From Erysipelotrichaceae bacterium (GTDB lineage Bacteria; Bacillota_I; Bacilli_A; Erysipelotrichales; Erysipelotrichaceae): 64,000 nt of DNA. The stretch is from NCBI GenBank assembly GCA_022772735.1, contig JALEZD010000021.1, positions 1 to 64,000 of the forward strand, read 5' to 3'. A program made the translations under genes and the position numbers. Of the stretch, positions 25,315-34,271 are shown piece after piece (positions within the stretch are counted from its first letter, which is position 1; every line of letters starts with the position of its first letter). The notes beneath the pieces were generated by a model that worked only from the letters and a program-made list of their open reading frames with translations, was not told where the DNA came from and did not search any database.

Positions 25315-26921
25315 TATTTTGTTAATATGTCAATAATCTCGTCAACATCTTTTTGTCCAAATACTACATCTTTATCATTAATAATAGTACAAGGCACACT
25401 CATGATTTTGTATTCATCACGCAATTTTGTTGAGTATGCAATGTCATAAATATTCAATTCAATATTTTGGTTATAACTTAGTATATGTGCAAATGCCATA
25501 ACTAAATTCGGGCATTTAGTACAACTTAGTGAGATAACAACATCTAATTTGACTTTTGATTTTAAAGTATTTAACTTTTCAATGTTAACTTCTGAAAGTT
25601 CTTTCTTTTGTGCAAAAAGTCTATGTATTGTTACAACAAAAGATGTAAATTCATGTCCACCTGGAACACCAAAAAATTTATAGTTGGCATATTCTTTGGT
25701 ATTTTTTAATGTTATATATGGAATATCATTTGAGTTTAAATCTTTAATTTTTTCAACTTTTAAATTTGAAGAAATATTTTCTAGTTCACTCACAAATGTA
25801 TTTAATTCATCAGCTACTTGACTTGTATTCAAATGTGCTTCAACAGTTACAACATCTAATAATTGATCAAATAAACCTTTTAATTGTGGCAACATTTCAG
25901 CACTTATAAATTGACCATCTTTAGAGTTTTCAAATTTGTTTTCAACTTTTTTGTTTTCAACAAATAATGATGGAATGTTTAACTTTTTATGTAATTCACT
26001 TGCGATTTTTTCACAACTTGTTGCAGCGATTGCACCATCACTTGTTGCAGTTACAACTTGTCTTAAGTTTTTAACACATAAATCACCAGCAGCAAATACT
26101 CCACTAATATTTGTTTGTTTATTTTCATCTGTTATAACATAACCAAATTTATCTAATTCAACTTTTCCTTTTATTAAATTTGTATTTGGAACATATCCTG
26201 CAAAAACAAATGTTCCAAATGTATCTTCTTTATTTTCATAGCTCCAAGTTTCATTTGTTTGATTGTTAATGAACTCGATTTTTCTTGGAAAATCATCGCC
26301 GCTAATTTCTTTTACTTCTGTGAAATAATGTAAGTTGATTTTTGGTTCATGGTTTTTTACTTTGTCAATTATAGAAGAGGCACAAGTCATTTCTGGTTCT
26401 CTTATAATCATAGAAACGCTTTTACCAAATCTAGTTAAAAACATTGCTTCTTCAGCAGCAGCAAATCCACCACCTACGACAAATATGTCTTTGTTTGTAA
26501 AAAATTCACCATCGCATGTTGCACAATAAGCAACACCTCTTCCTTGATACTCACTTTCACCTTTAAAGCCTAACTTTCTTGGGTTTGCGCCAGTCGCAAT
26601 AATTATTGTTAGTGCTCTATATGTTTTTGTTTTTGTTATTACTTCTTTAATGTCATTTTCTAAATTTAAACTTACTACTTCATCTATTTTGATTTCTGCA
26701 CCAAACGCTTCAGCTTGTTTTGCCATTTGTTTTGTAAGTTCTTCACCACTTGTTTTTAATACACTTGGATAATTTACAACTTCTTCAGTAATTGTTATTT
26801 GCCCACCAATTTTTTCTTTTTCTAAAATTAATGTTTTATATTTAGCACGTGCCATATATATACCAGCACTCAACCCTGCAGGACCTGCACCGATTATTAT
26901 TAAATCATATAAATTTTCCAT
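25314..26921 (-). CDS. ahpF: AhpF-type peroxiredoxin reductase with permuted domain order
   Basis: 535-aa flavoprotein that should pass electrons from NAD(P)H to AhpC. Residues 1-305 are a thioredoxin reductase-like unit: FAD motif GAGPAG, redox pair in AYCATCDGEFF, NAD(P)H motif VVGGGFAAAEEA and C-terminal GVFAAGDL. Residues about 340-535 are a double thioredoxin fold like the N-terminal domain of E. coli AhpF, with redox motif CTKC (SLSCTKCPNLV). In classical AhpF this domain comes first; here it is at the C-terminus. AAAGGG precedes the ATG. It lies 35 bases downstream of ahpC. Confidence 0.85.
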   Translation of the reverse strand: MENLYDLIIIGAGPAGLSAGIYMARAKYKTLILEKEKIGGQITITEEVVNYPSVLKTSGEELTKQMAKQAEAFGAEIKIDEVVSLNLENDIKEVITKTKTYRALTIIIATGANPRKLGFKGESEYQGRGVAYCATCDGEFFTNKDIFVVGGGFAAAEEAMFLTRFGKSVSMIIREPEMTCASSIIDKVKNHEPKINLHYFTEVKEISGDDFPRKIEFINNQTNETWSYENKEDTFGTFVFAGYVPNTNLIKGKVELDKFGYVITDENKQTNISGVFAAGDLCVKNLRQVVTATSDGAIAATSCEKIASELHKKLNIPSLFVENKKVENKFENSKDGQFISAEMLPQLKGLFDQLLDVVTVEAHLNTSQVADELNTFVSELENISSNLKVEKIKDLNSNDIPYITLKNTKEYANYKFFGVPGGHEFTSFVVTIHRLFAQKKELSEVNIEKLNTLKSKVKLDVVISLSCTKCPNLVMAFAHILSYNQNIELNIYDIAYSTKLRDEYKIMSVPCTIINDKDVVFGQKDVDEIIDILTK

Positions 26922-26932
26922 TTTATTACCCT

Positions 26933-26958
26933 TTTAAAAAAGAAGGAGAATCCTTCTT
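26933..26958 (-). terminator. Attenuator-like terminator between ahpC and ahpF
   Basis: On the minus strand AAGAAGGA and TCCTTCTT form an 8-bp stem with a 3-base loop overlapping the ahpC stop codon, followed by T-rich sequence. It would lower ahpF expression relative to ahpC, as expected for reductase versus abundant peroxiredoxin. Confidence 0.65.
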
Positions 26959-27520
26959 AAATTTTTCCTACCAAATCAAGACTAGGTTTTAAAGTTTTTT
27001 CTCCTTCTTTCCATTTTGCAGGACAAACTTCATCACCATGAGAATGTACAAATTGGCATGCAGATAATTTTCTTAGTAATTCTTCAGCGTTTCTACCAAC
27101 ATTACCAGAACTTACTTCATAAGAAACAATTTGCCCTTCAGGATTTACAATAAATGTTCCTCTTTCTGCCATTCCGTCTTCTTCAATATATACTTCAAAA
27201 TCTTTTGCTAATTTAGCAGTTGGATCTGCAAGCATTACATATTCAATTTTTTTGATTGCAGCTGAAGCATCATGCCAAGCTTTATGTACAAATTCTGTAT
27301 CACAAGAAACACTGTATATTTCAGTATTTGATTTTTTAAACTCTTCATAATGATCAGCTAAATCTTCAAGTTCAGTTGGACATACAAATGTAAAATCTGC
27401 TGGATAAAAGAAGAATACAGACCATTTACCTTTAATATCATCAAGAGATACTGTTTTTATTTCTCCTTGATGAAATGCTTTAACATTAAATTCGCTTACA
27501 TATTTATTAATTTGTGACAT
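26957..27520 (-). CDS. ahpC: Alkyl hydroperoxide reductase subunit C (peroxiredoxin)
   Basis: 187-aa typical two-cysteine peroxiredoxin that reduces hydrogen peroxide and organic peroxides. The peroxidatic Cys is in FTFVCPTELEDL (about residue 46) and the resolving Cys in EVCPAKWKEG (about residue 166). GAGGAGG precedes the ATG. A Fur-family operator lies just upstream of the gene, so induction by peroxide through PerR is likely. Confidence 0.96.
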   Translation of the reverse strand: MSQINKYVSEFNVKAFHQGEIKTVSLDDIKGKWSVFFFYPADFTFVCPTELEDLADHYEEFKKSNTEIYSVSCDTEFVHKAWHDASAAIKKIEYVMLADPTAKLAKDFEVYIEEDGMAERGTFIVNPEGQIVSYEVSSGNVGRNAEELLRKLSACQFVHSHGDEVCPAKWKEGEKTLKPSLDLVGKI

Positions 27521-27533
27521 TTTTCCTCCTCTT

Positions 27534-27554
27534 AATAATGATAATCATTATCAT
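27534..27554. promoter_or_regulatory. Fur/PerR-family operator upstream of ahpC
   Basis: AATAATGATAATCATTATC matches the classical 19-bp Fur consensus at all but the first base and has strong dyad symmetry. It lies between the probable ahpC -10 (TATACT on the minus strand) and the ribosome binding site, so binding would block transcription. PerR is the more likely ligand because ahpC is the target. Confidence 0.8.
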
Positions 27555-27696
27555 ATATTATGTTTTTAGTATATCACATAATATTAAAAATAAAAGTTTT
27601 ATGATTAAAAAACAAAAAGTTTATATTTTAAATGTTCACTTTTTATTTTTTAGACAATATAATAGACTTAAAAGTTTTTAAAAGGAGAATTTTAAT

Positions 27697-28125
27697 ATGG
27701 GTGTTGTAATTAATAAAGTTGTTGAAGGAAATTTAATTGATGTAAGTAGTTTGCCAGATAAAGTTTTTGCCGAAAAAATGTTGGGTGATTCAATCGCTTA
27801 TAAACCAAAAAATGGTTTGATTTACTCACCAGTGGATGGTGAAATAACAATGATTTTTCCTACAGGTCATGCGGTTGGTATTAAGATGGATGATGGCATA
27901 GAAGTATTGATTCATGTTGGGATTAATAGTGTTAATTTAAAAGGTAAAGGTTTTATAACATTTGTTAAGGATGGAGATAAAGTTAAAAAAGGGGATAGGC
28001 TTTTAGGGTTTGACTTAAAAGTTTTAAGTGATAACAATATTAATGATAGTGTAATTGTTATTTTGACTAACGGTGGTGTGTTTAAAACAGACTTATTGAA
28101 AAGAGTGACGATTTGCCATGAATAA
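27697..28125 (+). CDS. PTS EIIA, glucose family
   Basis: 142-aa soluble phosphocarrier that passes phosphate from HPr to an EIIB. SPVDGEITMIFPTGHAVGIK and the active-site His in VLIHVGINSVNLKGKGF are diagnostic of EIIA-Glc. AAAGGAG precedes the ATG, and a TATAAT is at 27658-27663. It overlaps the antiterminator gene by 8 bases and lies upstream of an EIIBC that lacks its own IIA, so it is the likely partner. Confidence 0.92.
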   Translation: MGVVINKVVEGNLIDVSSLPDKVFAEKMLGDSIAYKPKNGLIYSPVDGEITMIFPTGHAVGIKMDDGIEVLIHVGINSVNLKGKGFITFVKDGDKVKKGDRLLGFDLKVLSDNNINDSVIVILTNGGVFKTDLLKRVTICHE

Positions 28126-28921
28126 TAAACTGAAAGTATCTAAAGTTTTAAATAATAGTTCAGTTATGGGGATTTTAGATGACTTTGAATGTGTTGTGGT
28201 TGGTAGAGGTATAGCATTTGGTAAAAAAATTGGAGATACCTTAATAATAGACAATAAAGTTGAAAAAATATTCAAATATCAAAGTGTAAATAATCTAAGA
28301 GAAAACAAATTGAAATTGCTTATAAGTGATACATTTAGTAGTCTAAAACTATTAAATGATTCTGAATGTTCAAGTAAAAAGTTAATTTCTTTTATTGACC
28401 ATGTCATTACTATGTATAAAAGAGTTTTAAATAATGAATGTTTGAATAATCCATTCGCAATAGAAACAAAAGTTTTATATGAAGAAAGTTATAATTATGC
28501 TTTAAAATTTGGAGATATGATTTTTGACAAAACAAGCATAAAAATTCCCGAAAGTGAACTTAGTTTTCTAGCACTGCATTTTCAAAATATGTTTATAGAT
28601 AAAGTTCAAACTGATATAGATGTACTTAATAAAATAGTTTTTTTGGTTAAGGATTTGTTAGAATGTAAGTATGATTACAAAGTTATGGATGAAGATATAG
28701 ATTATGTAAGATTTTTGACACATCTTAAATTTTTGATTCATAGAATTGAAAATGATAAAAAATTAGAAGAAATAAATTTTAGTTATAAATGCAGTGATTT
28801 AATAAAAAATGTTGCGGATGATATAGTAAATATTTTAGAAAATGAATTAAATAAAAAGGTTAGTGAGTTAGAAAAACAACTTTTAATACTGCATATTACA
28901 AGATTTCTTAAAATGTATTGA
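28118..28921 (+). CDS. BglG/LicT-family transcription antiterminator
   Basis: 267-aa protein: N-terminal RNA-binding (CAT) domain of about 55 residues (SSVMGILDDFECVVVGRGIAF) and two PTS regulation domains. His candidates for phosphorylation are in SFIDHVI and LSFLALHFQN (PRD1) and LTHLKFLIHRI (PRD2). When active it binds a RAT hairpin and prevents termination. A RAT-like element overlapping a strong terminator lies immediately downstream (28955-29020), so it governs the next PTS gene. Confidence 0.9.
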   Translation: MNNKLKVSKVLNNSSVMGILDDFECVVVGRGIAFGKKIGDTLIIDNKVEKIFKYQSVNNLRENKLKLLISDTFSSLKLLNDSECSSKKLISFIDHVITMYKRVLNNECLNNPFAIETKVLYEESYNYALKFGDMIFDKTSIKIPESELSFLALHFQNMFIDKVQTDIDVLNKIVFLVKDLLECKYDYKVMDEDIDYVRFLTHLKFLIHRIENDKKLEEINFSYKCSDLIKNVADDIVNILENELNKKVSELEKQLLILHITRFLKMY

Positions 28922-28954
28922 CAACAAAAAATAGTTTTGCTAGATTATAGTTAT

Positions 28955-28983
28955 AAGCGTGCAATCATGATGAGCAAGAGCTT
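28955..28983 (+). promoter_or_regulatory. Ribonucleic antiterminator (RAT)
   Basis: AAGC at 28955-28958 pairs with GCTT at 28980-28983, enclosing an asymmetric interior with a GCAAGAG motif like that of known RAT RNAs. Its last 7 bases are the first bases of the following terminator stem, so the two structures exclude each other. Confidence 0.7.
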
Positions 28984-29020
28984 AAAATTCAGTTTTTACT
29001 GAGTTTTAGGCTCTTTTTTT
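28977..29020 (+). terminator. Regulated terminator ahead of EIIBC gene
   Basis: A 16-bp stem (28977-28992 with 28999-29014, two G-U pairs) followed by T8. It overlaps the RAT and stops 20 bases before the EIIBC start codon. Confidence 0.85.
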
Positions 29021-29039
29021 ACGCTAGAAAGGGATAGAT

Positions 29040-30458
29040 ATGAATTATAGTGAGATTGCAAAAGAATTATTAGACAAAGTTGGTGGAAAAGATAATGTGC
29101 TATCTAACGCAACTTGTATGACAAGACTAAGAGTTACTTTAAAGGATAACTCAATTTTAGATGAAGAAAGTCTTAAAAAAGTTGAAGGGGTAATGGGAGT
29201 TGTATTAAGTGATACGATTCAATTTGTTTTAGGTCCCGGTAAAGTTAATAAGGTTGGAGAAGAATTCTCTAAACTTACTGGTTTAAAATTGGGAAGTGTA
29301 AAAGAGGATGTTGAAGAAATTGCAAAAGACAATAAAAAAGCAAATAAATCAAAGCAAAATCATCCTGTACAAGTGTTTTTAAGACATATTGCCAACATAT
29401 TTGTGCCACTTTTACCAGGTATAATTGCTGCTGGTATGATAAATGGTATATGTAATGTAATAAACGTTTATACAAAAGGTGCACTTACAGGTACTTGGTG
29501 GTATGAATGTATAAGAACAATGGGTTGGGCATTATTTGCTTATTTACCAATATTTGTTGGCTTTAATGCTGCTAGAGAATTTGGTGGTTCTGGAATTTTA
29601 GGAGGTATTGCTGGTGCAATGTCTATAAATAACGCTGCAATGCCATTACTTATGAAAATAAATGATGCACCAATAGTTATTCCAATTGTAAATAAAGGAT
29701 TTAATCCTGCTGCAGGTGGATTATTAGCTGCATTATTTGCAGGTATTTGCTTCGCATTTTTAGAAAAGCAATTTAAAAAGATTGTTCCAGATGTTGTTAC
29801 TACATTCTTTACTCCATTATTAACAGTTATTGTTGGTGGATTATTGGCATTATTAATTTTACAACCTTTTGGTTCATTTGTTTCAGCAGGTATTTTCTCG
29901 ATTTTAACATTTGTTTATGAAAAAATGGGAGTATTAGGTGGATATATTTTATCAGCAGGTTTCTTACCATTAGTGTCTGTAGGGTTGCATCAAGCATTAA
30001 CACCAATTCATGTAATGTTGAATGATCCTACTGGACCAACTGCAGGTATTAACTATTTATTGCCTATATTGATGATGGCAGGTGGAGGACAAGTTGGAGC
30101 TGGACTTGCACTATATTTTAAAACTAAAAATAAAAAGGTTAAACAACTTACAAGAGATTCAATTCCTGTTGGAGTGCTTGGTATTGGTGAACCTATGATG
30201 TATGCAGTAACATTGCCTTTAGGTAAACCATTTATTACTGCATGTCTTGGAGCAGGATTTGGAGGTGTTTTAGCTAGTTTGTTTAAACTTGGAACAGTTT
30301 CACAAGGGGTTAGCGGATTATTTGGTTTATTAATTGTACAACCTGGAAATTGGATATTCTATGTAATTGCAATGCTTGGTGCTTATATTGGTGGATTTGT
30401 TATTACATGGTTCTTCGGGGTTGATGAAGAAAGAATTAATGAAGTTTACGGTGAATAA
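29040..30458 (+). CDS. murP: PTS EIIBC, probable N-acetylmuramic acid transporter
   Basis: 472-aa membrane protein. The N-terminal EIIB domain (residues 1-80) has its phosphocysteine in NATCMTRLRV; the EIIC domain has about ten hydrophobic segments and the GIGEPMMYAV motif near residue 385. It lacks IIA. The family (MurP/SacX-type, glucose superfamily) and the immediate downstream murQ make MurNAc the likely substrate, imported as MurNAc-6-phosphate. Controlled by the RAT/terminator upstream. Substrate is inferred from context. Confidence 0.85.
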   Translation: MNYSEIAKELLDKVGGKDNVLSNATCMTRLRVTLKDNSILDEESLKKVEGVMGVVLSDTIQFVLGPGKVNKVGEEFSKLTGLKLGSVKEDVEEIAKDNKKANKSKQNHPVQVFLRHIANIFVPLLPGIIAAGMINGICNVINVYTKGALTGTWWYECIRTMGWALFAYLPIFVGFNAAREFGGSGILGGIAGAMSINNAAMPLLMKINDAPIVIPIVNKGFNPAAGGLLAALFAGICFAFLEKQFKKIVPDVVTTFFTPLLTVIVGGLLALLILQPFGSFVSAGIFSILTFVYEKMGVLGGYILSAGFLPLVSVGLHQALTPIHVMLNDPTGPTAGINYLLPILMMAGGGQVGAGLALYFKTKNKKVKQLTRDSIPVGVLGIGEPMMYAVTLPLGKPFITACLGAGFGGVLASLFKLGTVSQGVSGLFGLLIVQPGNWIFYVIAMLGAYIGGFVITWFFGVDEERINEVYGE

Positions 30459-30597
30459 TTTATTAACACGTTAAACAAAAATATAGAAGAAGGTGTTAAC
30501 CTTCTTTTAAATTTAAGAAATTTTATTTCATATTTTTATAAAATTATTTGAAAAGAACAATATAAAATGATAGACTATTTTTGAATGGGAGATACTT

Positions 30598-31503
30598 ATG
30601 GTTAATTTGGAAGTTTTAGAAACTGAGAAAAGAAATGAAAACTCATTAAAAATTGATGAGGGAGATTTTTTATCAATAATTGAAACTATTAATAATGAAG
30701 ATAAAAATGTTGCATTAGCGGTTGAAAAGGAAAAGTTAAATATTGCTAGACTAACTGAAGAAGCATTTAATCAATTAAAAAAAGGTGGAAGAATAATATA
30801 TATTGGTGCAGGTACAAGTGGAAGACTTGGTGTATTAGATGCGAGTGAGTGTCCACCTACTTATGGAGTTGATCCAACTCTTGTGATGGGTATAATTGCA
30901 GGAGGACAAAATGCAATGTTTAAAGCAAAAGAAGGTGCTGAAGATAGCGAAGAATTTGCATGTGAAGATTTAAAAAATGTAAATTTAAGTGAAAATGATA
31001 TGGTCATTGGAATTGCTGCGAGTGGAAGAACACCTTATGTAATTGGTGGATTGAAATATGCAAATAGTGTTGGAGCATCAACTGGTTCCATTGCATGTGT
31101 GTCAAATTCTAAAATTGGAGATGTTGCAAAGTTTAAAGTAGAAGTTATTACAGGTGGAGAAGTTGTTCAAGGCTCAACAAGAATGAAAGCAGGAACAGCA
31201 CAAAAAATGGTATTAAACATGATTAGTACAACTTGTATGATTAAACTTGGTAAAGTATATGGAAATTTAATGGTTGATGTTCAACCAACAAATGAAAAGT
31301 TAGTTGTTAGAGCAAAAAGAATTGTTAAACAGGCTCTAAATGTTGATGATGAAACAAGTGTAAAACTTTTTGAAGCGAGTGGAGGAAATGTAAAAGTTGC
31401 AATAATAATGGGGTTATTGAAGTTAAGTAAAGATGACGCATTTAAATTGCTTGAAAAAAATGATGGGATAATTTCAAAATCTGTTTCTGATTATAATAGG
31501 TGA
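30598..31503 (+). CDS. murQ: N-acetylmuramic acid 6-phosphate etherase
   Basis: Cleaves the lactyl ether of MurNAc-6-phosphate to give GlcNAc-6-phosphate and D-lactate. The 301-aa protein has the SIS fold with IIYIGAGTSGRLGVLDASEC (about residues 65-84), PPTYG, AASGRTPYVIGGL and the QGSTRMKAGTAQK motif. GGGAG precedes the ATG. It lies between the MurNAc PTS and an RpiR-type regulator, the classical order of MurNAc catabolic genes. Confidence 0.96.
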   Translation: MVNLEVLETEKRNENSLKIDEGDFLSIIETINNEDKNVALAVEKEKLNIARLTEEAFNQLKKGGRIIYIGAGTSGRLGVLDASECPPTYGVDPTLVMGIIAGGQNAMFKAKEGAEDSEEFACEDLKNVNLSENDMVIGIAASGRTPYVIGGLKYANSVGASTGSIACVSNSKIGDVAKFKVEVITGGEVVQGSTRMKAGTAQKMVLNMISTTCMIKLGKVYGNLMVDVQPTNEKLVVRAKRIVKQALNVDDETSVKLFEASGGNVKVAIIMGLLKLSKDDAFKLLEKNDGIISKSVSDYNR

Positions 31504-31507
31504 AATT

Positions 31508-32341
31508 ATGAGTTGTCTTTTAAAAATACAGGAAGTAATGTCGTCGCTTACAAGTTCAGAAGTTAAAATTGCAAAATTTGTTCTAGAACACAAAGATGAA
31601 GTTGTAGTTGAGTCAACACAAAGCCTTGCAAAAAAAATTGGCACTTCACCAGCAACATTAGTTAGATTTTCAAAAAGTTTAGGATATATTGGATTTCCAG
31701 AATTGAAAATTGATTTAGCAAAGGATTCTACACTAAATACAGTGGATTTAACACAAGATTTAAAACCGAATGATGATACAAGAACTTTGGTTAAAAAAAT
31801 GTTTAATCATAGAATTAAAAATTTAGAAAAATTAGTAGAACTTATTAGTTATGACCAAGTTGATCAATCAATTAATTATATTAAAGAAGCTAATAGTGTA
31901 TACTTAATTGGTGTTGGTGCAAGTGGGCTTGTATGTAGAGACTTGTATCATAAACTAACAAGGATTGGAAAAAATGTAGTTTATAACAGTGATATACATG
32001 TTGCAATTTCAACTTTAAACAGTATAAAAAAAGATGATATCCTTATTGCGATTAGCTACAGTGGCAATACAAAAGAAGTGATACTTGCGTGTAATATTGC
32101 AAAAGAAAGAAACAGCAAAATTATTGGAATAACTCAAATGGGTAAAAATAGTTTGTCCAAGCTTTCTGATGCAGTGTGCAATGTTCCAAACTGTGAAAAT
32201 TATTTGAGAGTTGGTGCTATTGATAGTCGTGATGCATCACTTTATATTGCGGATTTACTTTATTTAGGTGTTGCAATGCAGAAATTTGATGAGGTAAATA
32301 TTAAACTAAAACAATCCAGAGAGTTAGTAAGTAAAATATAG
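31508..32341 (+). CDS. murR: MurR/RpiR family transcriptional regulator
   Basis: 277-aa protein with an HTH_6 domain (SLAKKIGTSPATLVRFSKSL, about residues 38-57) and a SIS domain (VYLIGVGASGLVCRDLYHKL and IAISYSGNTKEVILA). In this family MurR responds to MurNAc-6-phosphate. It follows murQ after 4 bases with only a weak ribosome binding site, suggesting translational coupling. Gene symbol is given from context. Confidence 0.85.
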   Translation: MSCLLKIQEVMSSLTSSEVKIAKFVLEHKDEVVVESTQSLAKKIGTSPATLVRFSKSLGYIGFPELKIDLAKDSTLNTVDLTQDLKPNDDTRTLVKKMFNHRIKNLEKLVELISYDQVDQSINYIKEANSVYLIGVGASGLVCRDLYHKLTRIGKNVVYNSDIHVAISTLNSIKKDDILIAISYSGNTKEVILACNIAKERNSKIIGITQMGKNSLSKLSDAVCNVPNCENYLRVGAIDSRDASLYIADLLYLGVAMQKFDEVNIKLKQSRELVSKI

Positions 32342-32354
32342 AAAGAGGTATAAA

Positions 32355-32675
32355 ATGGGTGAATTAGAAACAATTATTTTTGAAATTATTTCAAATGGAG
32401 GAACTGCAAAAGGTTTGGTTTACGAAGCTATTAATGAAAGTTCTAAAGGTAATTATGAACAAGCTGAAAATCTTTTAAAAGAAGCTGATGAGTATTTATT
32501 AAAGGCGCATAAAATTCAAACAGAATTAATTCAAGAAGAAGCTAGAGGTAATCATACAAATGTAACAGTTCTTTTTGTTCATGCACAAGACCACTTAATG
32601 ACAGCTTTAGAAGTTAGAAGTTTAGCTGATAATTTAATTAAAATGAACAAAAAAATTAACGAACTTGGTAAATAA
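32355..32675 (+). CDS. PTS EIIA, lactose/cellobiose family
   Basis: 106-aa trimeric helical phosphocarrier. AKGLVYEAINESSKGNYEQA and LFVHAQDHLMTALEVRSLA, with the active His in VHAQDH, are family hallmarks. It belongs with the IIB and IIC genes 1.6-2 kb downstream and is separated from them by anmK and a small membrane protein gene. Confidence 0.93.
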   Translation: MGELETIIFEIISNGGTAKGLVYEAINESSKGNYEQAENLLKEADEYLLKAHKIQTELIQEEARGNHTNVTVLFVHAQDHLMTALEVRSLADNLIKMNKKINELGK

Positions 32676-32677
32676 TT

Positions 32678-33838
32678 ATGTATGCAATTGGATTAATGAC
32701 TGGCACAAGTCTGGATGGATTAGATGTTGCCCTTTGTGATATTAGTGGTAGTTATTTAGATACAAAGGTTAAGTTAATTGATTTTTTATGCTTAGAAATT
32801 AGTGATGAATTAAGAGAAAAAATTAAAATGGCTTGTAGTGAGGAATCATCTAATAATAAGCTAATTTGCTCACTTGATTTTGAACTTGGGTATTTTTATC
32901 TTGAAGGTGTTAAAAAAATTATAGAAAAGAATGGGTTGAGTTATAAAGATATCGGTTTTGTCGCAAGCCATGGACAAACAATTTATCATTTACCATATCC
33001 AGATAAAGGGTTTTATAGCTCAACTCTTCAAATAGGTCAACCATCAATAATTTCATATAACACTGGTATAAAAGTAGTTTTCAATTTTAGAGTTATGGAT
33101 GTTGCGGCTAGTGGTCAAGGTGCGCCATTAGTACCTTATACAGATTTTATACTTTATTCTGATAAGGAAAGAAATGTTGCACTTCAAAATATAGGTGGAA
33201 TATCGAATGTTACTTATTTGAAAAAGAATGGAACTTTGGAGGATGTTTTTGCGTTTGATAATGGACCAGGTAATATGATGATAAATGAAGCAATGAAGTC
33301 ATTATATAATCTTGAATATGATGATAATGGTAAAGTTGCAGCTAGTGGGAAAGTGATTGATGAATTAATCAATGAATTGTTAGGGCATCCATATTTAGAT
33401 AAAAAACCTCCTAAATCAACAGGTAGAGAAGAATTTGGAAAACAATTTGTTGATAATCTGTTAAAAAAATATAGTAATGAAAGATCTGAAGATATAGTAT
33501 ATACATTTACTTTATTTACAGCTTTATGCATAAAAAACAGTTATGAAAACTTTTTTGAGGTAATGCCTGATAGAATGGTTGTAGGTGGTGGAGGTGCTTT
33601 TAATGGCACTTTAATGAAACTGTTAAAAGAACATCTAAAAGGAGTAGAAGTTTGTACACAAGAAGATTTGGGTTATTTATCAGATGCCAAAGAAGCAGTT
33701 GCGTTTATTATTTTGGGTAATGAGACATTGAACAATAAGCCAAGTAATGTTCCTAGTGCTACAGGTTCAAATAAAAAAGTCATTTTAGGAATGATTTGTG
33801 ATAATCCATTTAAGTATATGGAGAATGAAAATGACTAA
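32678..33838 (+). CDS. anmK: Anhydro-N-acetylmuramic acid kinase
   Basis: 386-aa ASKHA-fold kinase that opens and phosphorylates 1,6-anhydroMurNAc to MurNAc-6-phosphate. MTGTSLDGLDVALCD at residues 7-21, SHGQTIYHLP, ALQNIGGISNVTYL, AFDNGPGNMMINEA and VVGGGGAFNGTLM are the expected motifs. It starts 2 bases after the IIA stop. Its presence implies uptake of anhydro-sugars made by lytic transglycosylases of other bacteria or of the host cell's own wall turnover. The product feeds MurQ. Confidence 0.94.
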   Translation: MYAIGLMTGTSLDGLDVALCDISGSYLDTKVKLIDFLCLEISDELREKIKMACSEESSNNKLICSLDFELGYFYLEGVKKIIEKNGLSYKDIGFVASHGQTIYHLPYPDKGFYSSTLQIGQPSIISYNTGIKVVFNFRVMDVAASGQGAPLVPYTDFILYSDKERNVALQNIGGISNVTYLKKNGTLEDVFAFDNGPGNMMINEAMKSLYNLEYDDNGKVAASGKVIDELINELLGHPYLDKKPPKSTGREEFGKQFVDNLLKKYSNERSEDIVYTFTLFTALCIKNSYENFFEVMPDRMVVGGGGAFNGTLMKLLKEHLKGVEVCTQEDLGYLSDAKEAVAFIILGNETLNNKPSNVPSATGSNKKVILGMICDNPFKYMENEND

Positions 33839-34181
33839 ATGGAAAGTAAAAAATGATGAGAAAAAGGAGTATAAAGTAACTTTTGGAGAGACTGATTATA
33901 ATATCCCGACTTTTGGATATAAAAGTTCTCTCTTTATTGTTTTTGTTTCTACACTAATTGTTATTTTTGTTCCTTCAATGCTTGAAATTGTTTTTAATGG
34001 TGTTAAATGGCCAGGGCTAATAGTAAGTAGTATTATGATTGGATTTGTATTTTCATATGCACAGTTTTTTATTCAATCAAAAAAAGGTTTTTCAAAGAGT
34101 TTTTGGATTGTTGGTTTTGTTTTAAGTATTTTAGTGTTTATAATACTTTTTATTGCATTTTATGGAAATATAATTTTGTAA
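33831..34181 (+). CDS. Small membrane protein of unknown function
   Basis: 116-aa protein: a charged N-terminal 28 residues (MTKWKVKNDEKKEYKVTFGE) and three hydrophobic segments (about residues 29-50, 58-78, 87-114). Not recognised. The ATG at 33831 lies inside the end of anmK, after GGAG, overlapping it by 8 bases. Its position inside the PTS cluster suggests a role in wall-sugar uptake, perhaps as an accessory to the transporter, but nothing in the sequence proves this. Confidence 0.6.
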   Translation: MTKWKVKNDEKKEYKVTFGETDYNIPTFGYKSSLFIVFVSTLIVIFVPSMLEIVFNGVKWPGLIVSSIMIGFVFSYAQFFIQSKKGFSKSFWIVGFVLSILVFIILFIAFYGNIIL

Positions 34182-34218
34182 TAAAATTTCATAATTTTAA
34201 ATAATTGTATAAAAAAAT

Positions 34219-34246
34219 ATTGCAAAAAATTACTTAATGATATAAT
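34219..34246 (+). promoter_or_regulatory. Probable promoter of the lactose/cellobiose-type IIB-IIC unit
   Basis: ATTGCA at 34219-34224, 16-base spacer, TATAAT at 34241-34246. It would give a second transcript start inside the salvage locus. Confidence 0.45.
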
Positions 34247-34271
34247 CTTTAATTAGAAAGGAAATAGTATA

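Noticed and set aside
33214-33531. Open frame on the minus strand inside anmK
   Set aside because: No ribosome binding site and no family resemblance; shadow of a well-supported gene.
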